Shown here one piece after another: positions 37,647-46,206 of a DNA stretch of 64,000 nt (position 1 is its first letter; each line of letters opens with the position of its first letter). The translations under genes were made by a program, and so were the position numbers. Source of the stretch: Candidatus Saccharimonadota bacterium (GTDB lineage Bacteria; Patescibacteriota; Saccharimonadia; Saccharimonadales; Saccharimonadaceae); the NCBI GenBank assembly GCA_028286395.1, contig JAQBRS010000005.1:231725-295724 (forward strand). The letters are read 5' to 3'. The notes beneath the pieces are model-generated. The model worked only from the letters and a program-made list of their open reading frames with translations. It had not been told where the DNA came from and did not search any database.

Positions 37647-38505
37647 CATCTTCGAGGGTAAGAATGTCATCGTTCAAGGAATTACCGGCGCCCACGGGAG
37701 TTTCCAAACTAAAGCCATGCTTGCAGCGGGTACAAACATCATCGCCGGAACAACCCCAGGCAAAGCTGGCCAGAAAGTTGAGGGGGTCACGGTCTACGAC
37801 TCAATCAAAGATATCCAAGCGACGAACCGGGTTGATATTACCGTCATCTTCGTTCCCGCCCCTTACGCCAAAGGCGCCATCCTCGAAGCAATTACTGCCC
37901 AAGTACCTCTTATCGTCTGTATTACCGAAGGAATTCCTGTCCATGACATGCTCGCCATAAATGAAAAGCTGAAAACCTCACACTCAACGCTGCTTGGTCC
38001 AAATTCTCCCGGTGCACTGCTGCCAGGTGTGAATAAGCTCGGTATTATTCCTGCCACAATGTCTCTCAAAGGAAGCGCTGCCATCGTGAGTCGCTCAGGA
38101 ACGCTCACCTACGAAACAATGGCAGGCCTTACCGACAAAGATATCGGCCAAAAATATGTCATAGGTATCGGCGGTGACGTGATCCACGGCGTGGGGTATA
38201 AAGAGTGTCTCGAGCTCTTCGAACAAGACTCAGATGTCGAGCAAATTGTCCTTATCGGCGAAATCGGTGGTCGAGACGAAATCGATGCAGCCACCTACAT
38301 CAAAGAGCACATTACCAAACCCGTCTTCGCTTACATCGCAGGTCACCACGCACCGGTCGGCGTTCAACTCGGACACGCCGGAGCCATTCTTGGATCGGAC
38401 CAAGAATCCGCTGGAAACAAGACGAGTATCCTCGCCGAATCGGGAGCAAAAACGGCCAGCAGTATCACCGAACTGATCGCCTCCGTATCAAGTGCTCGTA
38501 GGTAA
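37639..38505 (+). CDS. sucD: Succinate-CoA ligase alpha subunit
   Basis: 288 aa, normal length. The CoA-binding Rossmann domain begins VIVQGITGAHGSFQ, and the second half has SRSGTLTYE, IGIGGDVIHG and the phospho-His region LGHAGAI. It forms the heterodimer with SucC. The canonical GxDPxxG reads GGDVIHG, with Val for Pro, a minor change. The gene overlaps sucC by 8 nt and is followed by a separate GT2 gene with its own -10 box. Confidence 0.93.
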   Translation: MSNIFEGKNVIVQGITGAHGSFQTKAMLAAGTNIIAGTTPGKAGQKVEGVTVYDSIKDIQATNRVDITVIFVPAPYAKGAILEAITAQVPLIVCITEGIPVHDMLAINEKLKTSHSTLLGPNSPGALLPGVNKLGIIPATMSLKGSAAIVSRSGTLTYETMAGLTDKDIGQKYVIGIGGDVIHGVGYKECLELFEQDSDVEQIVLIGEIGGRDEIDAATYIKEHITKPVFAYIAGHHAPVGVQLGHAGAILGSDQESAGNKTSILAESGAKTASSITELIASVSSARR

Positions 38506-38521
38506 ATAACCCCTGTACTGC

Positions 38522-38527
38522 TATACT
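38522..38527 (+). promoter_or_regulatory. -10 box TATACT
   Basis: TATACT ends 7 nt before the ATG at 38535; a leaderless mRNA is predicted. Confidence 0.55.
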
Positions 38528-38534
38528 AAAAACA

Positions 38535-39482
38535 ATGAAAAAAATCAGTATTTTGATTCCCGCATACAACGAAGAAGAAGTCCTCGAAAAGCTTTTCACT
38601 CGCCTTGCGAATCTTGCAAACAAGACGAAAGACTACGACTTTGAATTTTTCTTTATCAATGACGGCAGTAAAGACGACACTCTTGATATCATCAAAGAGT
38701 ATGCCGAAACTGACGAACGTATTTCCTACCTAAACCTTTCTCGTAACTTTGGCAAAGAAGTTGCTATGATCGCCGGCCTCGATAATGTCAGTGGCGATGC
38801 AACGGTGATTATTGATGCCGATCTTCAGGATCCGCCAGAACTTATCCCCGAGATGATCGATTGGTGGGAAAAGGGATATGACGACGTCTACGCACGTCGC
38901 AGCAGCCGTGGCGGTGAATCGTTCCTCAAGAAACTATCTTCGAAAATGTTCTACAAGACACTTCAATCAGTCACTCGAATTCCGATTCAAAAAGATACCG
39001 GTGACTTCCGCCTCCTTGATAAACGCGCAGTCGAAGCTTTAAAGCAAATCCGCGAAAGTCAGCGCTACACAAAAGGCTACTTTAGCTGGATTGGCTTTAA
39101 GAAGAAAGAAATTACTTACGACCGTGACCCCCGAGCTGCCGGCCAAACAAAGTGGAACTACTTTAAGCTTATCGAACTAGCCATCGAAGGCATCGTCTCA
39201 TTTAGCACTGCGCCCCTCAGGATTGCGACCTTTATCGGTACGGCCGTTGCCTCTATCGCCTTTATTTACCTTGTCGTTATTGTCGTAAAGACCATCGCTT
39301 TTGGAACCGACCTTGCCGGCTACCCATCAACGATGGCGGTCATATTGTTCCTTGGTGGCGCGCAGTTATTGTCTCTCGGTATTATCGGTGAGTACGTCGG
39401 CCGAATCTTTAACGAGACAAAGAACCGTCCCCTCTACTTGATCGAAGAGCTCCACATTGGAACTCGTAAAAAATCTCGCTAG
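38535..39482 (+). CDS. Polyprenyl-phosphate glycosyltransferase, GT2 family (GtrB-like)
   Basis: 315 aa. The GT-A domain has LIPAYNEEE, FINDGSKDD and IIDADLQDPPELIP (the metal-binding DADLQ), with GDFRLLDKR following, a near-perfect GtrB/DPM signature. Two C-terminal membrane helices lie at about 230-255 and 268-290. It makes undecaprenyl-phosphate-linked hexose. A GtrA-like gene ends only 6 nt away on the opposite strand, giving a convergent synthase/flippase pair. Confidence 0.93.
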   Translation: MKKISILIPAYNEEEVLEKLFTRLANLANKTKDYDFEFFFINDGSKDDTLDIIKEYAETDERISYLNLSRNFGKEVAMIAGLDNVSGDATVIIDADLQDPPELIPEMIDWWEKGYDDVYARRSSRGGESFLKKLSSKMFYKTLQSVTRIPIQKDTGDFRLLDKRAVEALKQIRESQRYTKGYFSWIGFKKKEITYDRDPRAAGQTKWNYFKLIELAIEGIVSFSTAPLRIATFIGTAVASIAFIYLVVIVVKTIAFGTDLAGYPSTMAVILFLGGAQLLSLGIIGEYVGRIFNETKNRPLYLIEELHIGTRKKSR

Positions 39483-39488
39483 TTCTTG

Positions 39489-39968
39489 CTACTCAAGCGA
39501 GCGCAAAAGGTCTTCTTCTGGATGCTTGTCTTTAAAAATGACCTTGTTGTACCAAAGGAAGTTCCACACAACCGTGATAACCGTTGCGACAACCTTAGGC
39601 GCAAGGATCTTGATAATATCTTCAAGTGGACCAAAAAGACGCCATAGGAACTCGGGAATAACTCCGACAACCGGCGTTAATAGGTAGATCGCAAAGGTTT
39701 GTAGCACCCAAAGCCCAAAGAGCGTCACGACGACAAAGAGGATGAAACTCTGTGCTGTCCACTTCTTTGCCTTAAAGGTTAGTTTTGAGTTAAGAAGATA
39801 GCTTCCGATTAACGCAGCCGATGTCGCCGCGATGTTGGCGATGACGATAGATCCAGTAAGTTGCTGAATGACGACGTATAGCGCCATGTCGAAGAGGGTG
39901 TTAAAGATACCGATCATGGCAAAAACGATAACTTTTTTATCGCGTTTCTTTGGACTTTTATCACTCAT
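39489..39968 (-). CDS. GtrA-like membrane protein
   Basis: 159 aa with four membrane segments, the start reading VFAMIGIFNTLFDMALY and the last helix ending WNFLWYNKVIF, as in the GtrA family. Presumed flippase for a lipid-linked sugar and probable partner of the convergent GT2 enzyme. The ATG lies 6 nt past a TATGAT -10 box. Acidic C-terminal tail. Confidence 0.88.
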   Translation of the reverse strand: MSDKSPKKRDKKVIVFAMIGIFNTLFDMALYVVIQQLTGSIVIANIAATSAALIGSYLLNSKLTFKAKKWTAQSFILFVVVTLFGLWVLQTFAIYLLTPVVGVIPEFLWRLFGPLEDIIKILAPKVVATVITVVWNFLWYNKVIFKDKHPEEDLLRSLE

Positions 39969-39974
39969 CAGTAC

Positions 39975-39994
39975 ATCATATCAGGTGTTATAAT
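39975..39994. promoter_or_regulatory. Divergent -10 boxes for gtrA-like and GT4 genes
   Basis: In a 34-nt gap between divergent genes there is a minus-strand TATGAT (39975-39980), 6 nt from the ATG at 39968, and a plus-strand TATAAT (39989-39994), 8 nt from the ATG at 40003. Both mRNAs are predicted leaderless. Confidence 0.6.
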
Positions 39995-40002
39995 GATGAA
40001 CA

Positions 40003-41094
40003 ATGACACATATCGCCATCGATGCCCGCATTATTAACTCGACAACTGGACGCTACGTCGAACGCCTTCTAACTTACCTTCAAGACGTTGACCAAAACAA
40101 TGTTTACACGGTACTGGTTCGCGCAAAAGACGAGAATTATTGGAAGCCAACAAACAAAAACTTTATCGTGAAAATTGCCGATTTCGATAACTATTCTGTC
40201 GCGGAACAAATCGGATTCAAATCACTTCTCGATAAGATACGGCCCGACCTTGTTCACTTTTGTATGCCGCAGCAACCCGCCCTTTATAGGGGTAAAAAAG
40301 TAACGACATTTCACGACCTTACCCTCGTGAAAACGTACAACTCGGATAAGAACTGGCTTATGTACCACGCAAAGCAACTCGTTGGTAAATCTATCTTTAA
40401 AAAAGTGGCAAAGGATAGTAATCATATTATTACGCCGAGTAAGTTCACTAAAAATGAGCTGCTGGATTTCACCGAAGCTGAAGATGAAGACATCACGGTT
40501 ATTTACGAATCTGCTGACGTTGCAAATGGTGCCTCAAAGCCGTACAAATTACCGTACAAAAAATACCTTCTCTATGTTGGCCAGCAGTCCGACTATAAAA
40601 ACATCAAACGCCTTGGCGATGCCCACCAAAAACTACTCAAAACCTATCCCGACCTCGGCTTGGTGCTTGTTGGCAAAAAGAACACCAGTGCGCTGGCGAA
40701 TGAAACGTATTTCAATAAACAAAATTACAAGAACATCTTCTTTACCGACTTCGTAGAGGACAACCAGTTAAACTGGCTGTATTCACACGCATCAGCCTAT
40801 GTCTTCCCGTCACTTATGGAAGGGTTCGGACTACCGGGACTTGAAGCGATGGGCCACGGGACGCCTGTTATTAGCAGCAACGCAACCTGTCTCCCTGAAG
40901 TCTATGGCAAAGCAGCACACTACTTTGACCCAAACAGCACAGACGATATCGCCCGCGCTATTACCGAAGTCTTGGGTAACGAAAAACTCCGCCAAAAACT
41001 ATCAGTCAGTGGCTACGAACAAATCAAAAAGTATTCGTGGAAAAAGATGGCCGAGCAAACGTTCAAGATTTACGAAAAAGTGCTTAAAGATTAA
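40003..41094 (+). CDS. GT4 family glycosyltransferase
   Basis: 363 aa, GT-B fold. IAIDARII at the start is typical of mannosyltransferase-like GT4 enzymes; the donor site shows YVGQQSDYKNIKRL and EGFGLPGLEAMGHGTPVI, with the conserved Glu pair. Cytoplasmic, acting on a nucleotide sugar, probably for the same surface glycans. It overlaps the convergent jag gene by 4 nt at the stops and marks the end of the glycan region. Confidence 0.9.
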   Translation: MTHIAIDARIINSTTGRYVERLLTYLQDVDQNNVYTVLVRAKDENYWKPTNKNFIVKIADFDNYSVAEQIGFKSLLDKIRPDLVHFCMPQQPALYRGKKVTTFHDLTLVKTYNSDKNWLMYHAKQLVGKSIFKKVAKDSNHIITPSKFTKNELLDFTEAEDEDITVIYESADVANGASKPYKLPYKKYLLYVGQQSDYKNIKRLGDAHQKLLKTYPDLGLVLVGKKNTSALANETYFNKQNYKNIFFTDFVEDNQLNWLYSHASAYVFPSLMEGFGLPGLEAMGHGTPVISSNATCLPEVYGKAAHYFDPNSTDDIARAITEVLGNEKLRQKLSVSGYEQIKKYSWKKMAEQTFKIYEKVLKD

Positions 41095-41552
41095 GAGCTG
41101 GCTTGAGCGATCGTAATCGCTCGTTCGTGGCCTTCGCCTTCAGAGAAGGTACGAATGTCAGAATATTCAGTCGCCACTTGGTGAACAATGCGACGGTCGG
41201 CCGGATTCAAATGTGCAACGTGTGAGTCACCAGTACGGCGAACTTCCTCAATCCACACACGCGCTTCTTTAGCGACACGTTCAGCACGTTGCTTTTTGTA
41301 GTCAGCGATATCAATATTCACACGCCAAACAGCGGCATCTTTATTACGAAGGACAGTTGAAACAATGTACTGCATGCTACGAAGCGTTTCGGCTTCACGA
41401 CCAATTAAAAGGCTGTTTAGATCCGTTGAGGGGACGGAAAGTTCAATAACATCATCCTCTGTGGTTGCGGTCACTTCGACGTTAACGCCGAAAAATGACA
41501 CTAGGTCTGCGAGGTACTTTTGCGCGAATTCAGTTGCTTGCTCTTTGTTCAT
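41091..41552 (-). CDS. jag: RNA-binding protein KhpB/Jag (KH and R3H domains)
   Basis: 153 aa. A type II KH domain (about 35-85: the SLLIGREAETLRSMQYIV helix region) is followed by an R3H domain (about 90-150) with the SEGEGHERAITI end. The N-terminal Jag_N domain seen in longer homologues is absent. Known homologues bind RNA and affect cell division and wall growth. The ATG overlaps the stop of yidC (ATGA), the conserved yidC-jag pairing next to rnpA-rpmH near the origin. Confidence 0.93.
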   Translation of the reverse strand: MNKEQATEFAQKYLADLVSFFGVNVEVTATTEDDVIELSVPSTDLNSLLIGREAETLRSMQYIVSTVLRNKDAAVWRVNIDIADYKKQRAERVAKEARVWIEEVRRTGDSHVAHLNPADRRIVHQVATEYSDIRTFSEGEGHERAITIAQASS

Positions 41553-42517
41553 GCTTCCTCCTTTTTAGACGACCTCGGAGTATCTTTCGCCGTGATTCGG
41601 GTTATTTTTGTTTTAGTGACGGTTGCTTCGCGAGCCTGTTTTTCGCGAGCTTTAGCAGTGGCCTTACGACCTTCTTTTTGAATTTCTTTGTCAGCGAGTT
41701 TGTCCATCTCATCAGCATCACGCTTCAAGATATAGTGCTGTTGGATTGCGGCAAAAATGTTTGATGTCGCGTAGTAAAGCGCCAATGCACCAGGAAGACC
41801 AAGCATGATGAAGAGCATGAAGAAGGGAAGTATTTTCGTCATTTTGCTCATCATAACAGCATTGAGTTCACCTTGGTCGGCAGGTTTACCTTCAGCGGCT
41901 TCAGCCATGACGTCACGGAATCGCTTTGTTGAAGTCTGTGGATTCGTTTGCTTGCTAATAAAGTACTGTGATCCAGCCGCAAGAACTGCAAGAAGGATAA
42001 GGAAAATGTTAAATCCACCAGGGCCACCGATTGCGTGTGCGGTTAGGTCAATAACGCCAAGGAGTTTCTCGTGGAAGTTTTCTGGGTGCGCAATTAACTC
42101 TTTCACCGGCTCGAGGTTCTTCATAAAGCCATAGGTAAACTTATCAATCTGATCACGGTGTGTCGTAAAGATTTGGATCACTTGGTAAAGAGCAATAAAG
42201 ATAGGTAGCTGAATAAGGAGTGTCAAAATCGAACGGAACGGTTTGACGTCGTGTTTTTTATATAGCTCAAGCATTTGCATGCTCTCAAGCTGTTTATTAC
42301 CTTTTGTCGCCTTCTTAATCTTGGCGAGTTCGGGCTGAAGCTTTCGCATCTGCTTTACCTGGTGAAGCTGGCGAACAACCAGTGGCCAAAGGGCAAAACG
42401 AATAAGGATTGTGAAGATAATAAGGGCAACGCCAAAGTCAGCACCAGGAATAATGCTATATAACCCAATAAGCAGGTTAAAAATTGGTTGGACAATAAGT
42501 GTCTCGAAAATGTTCAT
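41549..42517 (-). CDS. yidC: Membrane protein insertase YidC/Oxa1
   Basis: 322 aa, the short Gram-positive-like form without a large periplasmic domain. About five membrane segments are present, with the groove arginine (Arg40) in ILIRFALWPL, followed by the cytoplasmic helical hairpin and the LQLPIFIALYQV-like second helix. A lysine-rich C-terminal tail (about 265-322) may contact the ribosome. It inserts membrane proteins. Between it and rnpA there are 51 nt and no yidD. Confidence 0.95.
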   Translation of the reverse strand: MNIFETLIVQPIFNLLIGLYSIIPGADFGVALIIFTILIRFALWPLVVRQLHQVKQMRKLQPELAKIKKATKGNKQLESMQMLELYKKHDVKPFRSILTLLIQLPIFIALYQVIQIFTTHRDQIDKFTYGFMKNLEPVKELIAHPENFHEKLLGVIDLTAHAIGGPGGFNIFLILLAVLAAGSQYFISKQTNPQTSTKRFRDVMAEAAEGKPADQGELNAVMMSKMTKILPFFMLFIMLGLPGALALYYATSNIFAAIQQHYILKRDADEMDKLADKEIQKEGRKATAKAREKQAREATVTKTKITRITAKDTPRSSKKEEA

Positions 42518-42568
42518 CTAAAGTAAGGCCTCACCTGGTGTAAATATGTGTATATCTGTTAAATTATA

Positions 42569-42928
42569 TCATTTTTGAGCAGTTTTATACACATTAGCCT
42601 TCTCGAGTAGGGAGTCCAACTGATCAGAAAGCTCCGTGTAAGGAATATCCTTTAATTCTGCTGATGTTGTAATCACAACAATATCATAGACGTCGTTCAG
42701 CTGATCCATGTGCGTACGCATGTATTCATAGATACGTCGGCGAATACGGTTTCGGCCAATCGCCCTCTTGATAACCTTTTTACTGACAACGACGGAAACT
42801 CTCGGTTTCGAGCGGTGAGTGTTCTTTACCCATTTAATGGTTATGGGCTGAGATCGAACCGCCTTACCATTGGTATAGACATAGCGAAGGCTGTTGTGAC
42901 CATGGAAACGAAAGGGTGAGGGGATCAT
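42569..42928 (-). CDS. rnpA: Ribonuclease P protein component
   Basis: 119 aa from the ATG at 42928, chosen because a TATACT box lies 11 nt upstream and because it gives the usual length; an in-frame ATG at 42964 would lie inside the upstream terminator. The RNR signature is present (GRNRIRRRI, about 72-80) with the preceding VSKKVIKRAI. It binds the RNase P RNA and helps cut the 5' leader of pre-tRNAs. It sits between yidC and rpmH as in most bacteria. Confidence 0.95.
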   Translation of the reverse strand: MIPSPFRFHGHNSLRYVYTNGKAVRSQPITIKWVKNTHRSKPRVSVVVSKKVIKRAIGRNRIRRRIYEYMRTHMDQLNDVYDIVVITTSAELKDIPYTELSDQLDSLLEKANVYKTAQK

Positions 42929-42939
42929 ATATGTATTTA

Positions 42940-42945
42940 AGTATA
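42940..42945 (-). promoter_or_regulatory. -10 box TATACT of rnpA
   Basis: Minus-strand TATACT, 11 nt before the rnpA ATG and immediately after the T-run of the rpmH terminator, so rnpA has its own start of transcription. Confidence 0.55.
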
Positions 42946-42951
42946 GACTAT

Positions 42952-42978
42952 AAAAAAGCCGCATCTTTCGATTGCGGC
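42952..42978 (-). terminator. Rho-independent terminator between rpmH and rnpA
   Basis: On the minus strand GCCGC-ATC pairs with GAT-GCGGC around a GAAA tetraloop (one bulged A), followed by six T. It starts 8 nt after the rpmH stop. Confidence 0.85.
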
Positions 42979-42986
42979 ATTTCTTA

Positions 42987-43124
42987 TTAAACTGAGAGTC
43001 GAGCGCGACCCTTATTGCGTCGGCGCTTCAAAACCTCAATACCACTCTTAGAAGACATACGAGCACGGAATCCGTGAGTACGTGCGCGGTGGCGTGTGTG
43101 TGGTTGGTGAGTTCGTTTTGGCAT
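42987..43124 (-). CDS. rpmH: Ribosomal protein L34
   Basis: 45 aa, too short for many gene finders but unmistakable: it starts [19 protein letters not shown] and continues with RARMSSKSG and a basic end with [14 protein letters not shown]. Almost every third residue is Arg, Lys or His. It belongs to the large ribosomal subunit. It is transcribed away from dnaA from the promoter TTGAAT-17-TAAAAT, 9 nt before the ATG, and ends in a strong terminator. Confidence 0.96.
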   Translation of the reverse strand: MPKRTHQPHTRHRARTHGFRARMSSKSGIEVLKRRRNKGRARLSV

Positions 43125-43133
43125 ATCTGAACT

Positions 43134-43162
43134 ATTTTAGCAAAATCACCCCTATTATTCAA
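43134..43162 (-). promoter_or_regulatory. rpmH promoter TTGAAT-17-TAAAAT
   Basis: Minus-strand -35 TTGAAT (43157-43162) and -10 TAAAAT (43134-43139), spacing 17. The ATG is 9 nt past the -10 box. Confidence 0.75.
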
Positions 43163-43419
43163 GTCCCTACCTCTATCTGGATTTGATTTTTCGCACGGAT
43201 AGTATTTCGTATATAAAACTTATCCCCTGCTTTTCGACAGTTATCCACAGATTAACGGGGGTGGCGTGTATCTGTGTACAACTCGTACCCCTCTCCCCTG
43301 TTTTATAGTCACCTGTATTCCGTAAGTCATTTATGGTTGTGGAAAACTCTGTCTCTGGCTTATACTAAGGGGTAATAAAAGATATCAACCGTTTATTAAG
43401 TGTTTGGGGATAAATAGGA
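43163..43419. other. Origin region, left part (DnaA boxes upstream of dnaA)
   Basis: This gene-free stretch holds one perfect DnaA box, TTATCCACA at 43241-43249. Near matches are TTATCCCCT at 43220-43228, TTGTACACA (minus) at 43273-43281, TTTTCCACA (minus) at 43338-43346 and TTATCCCCA (minus) at 43405-43413. The whole gap between the rpmH and dnaA start codons runs 43125-43419 and also holds the rpmH and dnaA promoters. Confidence 0.8.
43337..43366 (+). promoter_or_regulatory. dnaA promoter TTGTGG-18-TATACT overlapped by a DnaA box
   Basis: The -10 TATACT (43361-43366) has a TTGTGG -35 candidate (43337-43342) that overlaps a minus-strand DnaA box (43338-43346). Binding of DnaA there would block the promoter, a likely self-regulation. 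Confidence 0.55.
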
Positions 43420-44802
43420 ATGAATGCGTTATGGCAAAGTGTGTTGGGTGAAATCGAGCTATCGGTTTCTCATGCGACGTTTACGACATGGTATAAAAAC
43501 ACTGAGCTTGTCAGCCAAGACGAAGAAGAGCTCGTTATCTCGGTTCCTAATATCTTTGCGAAAAAACAATTCGAAGTTAAGTTTAACGATCAAGTAAAGA
43601 AAGTCCTCGCTAAGAATGGCGTTGAACCAAAGCGCATTACGTACACGATTATCGTTGCCGGCAAAAAGACGCGTATTAATCGTGAAACAACGCTAAATAG
43701 TTCTGATAACGCGGATAATCTCGTTTCTTCATCGTCCACCGCTTCTCCACTTGCTTTCGGCCGTCCTACTTCTGGATTATCTGTCACAGGTAACCTTAAT
43801 CCTCGCTATACCTTTGATAACTTCATTGTTGGCTCAAGTAACGACCTGGCCTACACCGCCAGCCAAGCCGTTGCCGCTAACCCAGGTATGAAATATAACC
43901 CACTTTATTTCTACGGTGGTGTTGGACTAGGTAAAACTCACCTTATGCAGGCCGTTGGTAATGAGATTATTAAGAACGACCCAAATGCCAAAGTCTTATA
44001 CGTCAGTTCTGAAACTTTCGTTAATGAATTCCTTGATTACATTAGATTTAAGAAAAAAGGCTTTTCAGACAAGTATCGTAATATAGATGTCCTCATTGTT
44101 GATGACATGCAATTCATTGCGAATAAGGAAAAGACCCAGGAAGAGTTCTTTCACACCTTTAACTTCCTTCACCAAAATAATAAACAAATTATTATTAGTA
44201 GTGATAAACCGCCGCGAAGTATTCCAACACTGACAGAGCGTCTTCGAAGTCGCTTCGAAATGGGAATGTCTATTGATGTGCAAATGCCAGATTTTGAGAC
44301 ACGTTGTGCAATCCTTAGCGCTAAAGCATCCTTGTCTGGTGTTGAACTAAATGTTGAAACGGTTGAATACCTTGCAACCAACATCAAAACGAACATTCGT
44401 GAGCTTGAAGGCGCGTTAAATCAATTACTCGCTTACGCTGAGCTTCACGGTATTGAACCTGACATTACAACAGCTGAAGGGTTACTTGGTAACGTACGTC
44501 ATTCTCGGCCACAACATTTAACAAGCAAGCAGATTATTGATCGTACGTCGAAACACTTCCAGTTATCTTCTGAGGAAATGTGTAGTGAAAAGCGAGACAA
44601 ACATATTGTCGTTCCTCGTCAGATCGCGATGTACCTTCTTCGATCAGAACTTCACCTTAGCTTTCCAAAGATTGCTGGTGAACTTGGTCGTAAAGATCAC
44701 ACAACCGCGATTCACTCAGTTGAAAAGATTGAGAAAGCTATTAAGTTAGATTTTGTCATTCGTGAACAAGTCGCATCGATTCGGGAGAAACTATATGCGT
44801 AA
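43420..44802 (+). CDS. dnaA: Chromosomal replication initiator DnaA
   Basis: 460 aa. Domain I (about 1-80) is followed by a variable linker, the AAA+ domain with Walker A GGVGLGKT at 166-173, Walker B VLIVDDMQF and sensor residues, and the C-terminal DNA-binding domain with GRKDHTTAIHSVEKIE. It binds DnaA boxes and melts the origin. A 53-nt leader carries a DnaA-box-like sequence just before the ATG. DnaA boxes flank the gene on both sides. Confidence 0.97.
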   Translation: MNALWQSVLGEIELSVSHATFTTWYKNTELVSQDEEELVISVPNIFAKKQFEVKFNDQVKKVLAKNGVEPKRITYTIIVAGKKTRINRETTLNSSDNADNLVSSSSTASPLAFGRPTSGLSVTGNLNPRYTFDNFIVGSSNDLAYTASQAVAANPGMKYNPLYFYGGVGLGKTHLMQAVGNEIIKNDPNAKVLYVSSETFVNEFLDYIRFKKKGFSDKYRNIDVLIVDDMQFIANKEKTQEEFFHTFNFLHQNNKQIIISSDKPPRSIPTLTERLRSRFEMGMSIDVQMPDFETRCAILSAKASLSGVELNVETVEYLATNIKTNIRELEGALNQLLAYAELHGIEPDITTAEGLLGNVRHSRPQHLTSKQIIDRTSKHFQLSSEEMCSEKRDKHIVVPRQIAMYLLRSELHLSFPKIAGELGRKDHTTAIHSVEKIEKAIKLDFVIREQVASIREKLYA

Positions 44803-45102
44803 CTATTACCCCACTTCCCTGTCATTCGTGCCAGTGGATAAGTGGATAAAAAATGTGTACAGTCTGCGAATACAGACGGGTACAAAAAGTGATGAGTTAT
44901 ACACAGACAGTCAACTCACTCGCCAATTCACTCACGCTCCTGTCCACAACTTACGAGTTACCCCACTATTTATACAAGTTCTAGCCACACGGTTGTCCAC
45001 CTCAAAAATCAGTCAATTACATCCGTTATACAGCCACTTATACCCACAATCCACACCCCCTATTAATAAGAAGAAAAAGAGAATATTAGGAAGGAACACA
45101 TA
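44803..45102. other. Probable oriC: DnaA-box-rich gap between dnaA and dnaN
   Basis: The 300-nt gap holds no gene but many DnaA-box-like sites. TTATACACA is at 44897-44905, and two tandem minus-strand TTATCCACT boxes at 44833-44841 and 44841-44849 share one base. Seven-of-nine matches are at 44940-44948, 44993-45001, 45038-45046 and 45047-45055. The last 40 nt before dnaN are A-rich and could be the unwinding element. Confidence 0.8.
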
Positions 45103-46203
45103 ATGGAACTTACCGTCACACAAGAAAACTTCGCTCGAGCTTTGTCAGCTGTTGGACGTGTTGCAAGTAGTAAAACAGGTCTCCCTATTCTGAGTAATAT
45201 TCTTCTAAGGACAGACGGTAATCGTTTACTTGTTGCAGCAACAAACCTTGAAGTCGCAACAACCCAGTACATAGGTGCAAAAATTGCAAAGCCTGGAGCA
45301 CTCACTGTTCCTGCCCGTCTTATTTCTGAATTCGTCAGTTCCCTCCCGAAAGATTCTATTGATTTAAAAGTAGTGAACAATAATATTCATATTTCTTCTG
45401 GTAAGTTTAAATCAATTATTAATGGCGTTATTGCTGATGAATTTCCTGAACTACCAACCATTAATGAGCAATCATCTATTAGTTACACCATTAACACCGA
45501 TGATTTCAAACAAGCAGTCAGCCAAACGATTATTACCGCAAGTTCTGACTCAACCCGTCCGGTATTAACAGGTGTGTATTGGCATTCTCACAAAGGACAA
45601 CTGTATCTTGCGGCAACGGACGGCTATCGCCTCTCTGAGCGTCGCTTAGTTGAAACATCCAGTGAAGTATCAGCGATCATCCCCGTACAAACACTTCAAG
45701 AAGTTCTTCGAACGATCGTTGATGATTCAGACACCGTCGATATTCTCTTCGATGAAACACAAGTCAGGTTTCGTATTAACGAAGCAGAGATTATTAGTCG
45801 TCTTGTTGACGGAAACTTCCCTGACTACCGACAACTTATCCCCGCGAAGTCAGATATTAACGCGACGGTGATCAAACAGGAATTTGTGCGCGTGACAAAG
45901 ATTGCGGGACTATTTGCCCGTGAATCCGGTGGAAGTGTCACGTTAACCGTTGATGCAGATAATAAATCAGTATCACTTCACTCTATCGCCTCTGAATATG
46001 GTGAAAACACCTCAGAACTATCAGCAGAAGTTGAAGGAAGTGGGCAGGTCACACTTAACTCTCGTTACCTCGCTGAGGCATTGTCGGTTATCGAAGGTGA
46101 CACGCTTGAATTCAGTTTCACAGGTAAGCTTTCGCCTTGTATTTTGAAATCAGTAGTAAAAGACACAAATTACTACCACGTCATCATGCCTCTAAAGAGT
46201 TAA
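45103..46203 (+). CDS. dnaN: DNA polymerase III beta subunit (sliding clamp)
   Basis: 366 aa, normal length for the three-domain clamp. The start MELTVTQENFARALSAVGR and the middle segment LAATDGYRLSERRL are diagnostic, and the C-terminus ends in the usual HVIMPL element. The dimer encircles DNA and tethers the polymerase. AAGGA lies 9 nt before the ATG, one of the minority of genes here with a clear ribosome-binding site. Confidence 0.97.
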   Translation: MELTVTQENFARALSAVGRVASSKTGLPILSNILLRTDGNRLLVAATNLEVATTQYIGAKIAKPGALTVPARLISEFVSSLPKDSIDLKVVNNNIHISSGKFKSIINGVIADEFPELPTINEQSSISYTINTDDFKQAVSQTIITASSDSTRPVLTGVYWHSHKGQLYLAATDGYRLSERRLVETSSEVSAIIPVQTLQEVLRTIVDDSDTVDILFDETQVRFRINEAEIISRLVDGNFPDYRQLIPAKSDINATVIKQEFVRVTKIAGLFARESGGSVTLTVDADNKSVSLHSIASEYGENTSELSAEVEGSGQVTLNSRYLAEALSVIEGDTLEFSFTGKLSPCILKSVVKDTNYYHVIMPLKS

Positions 46204-46206
46204 ACT

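Noticed and set aside
41091..42928. A yidD gene between rnpA and yidC
   Set aside because: The gap 42518-42568 is only 51 nt and has no open frame of the right size.
44803..45102. CRISPR array, because of repeated GTGGATAA and TCCACA words
   Set aside because: Repeats are 9 nt, irregularly spaced and on both strands; they are DnaA boxes. No CRISPR array is seen anywhere in the window.
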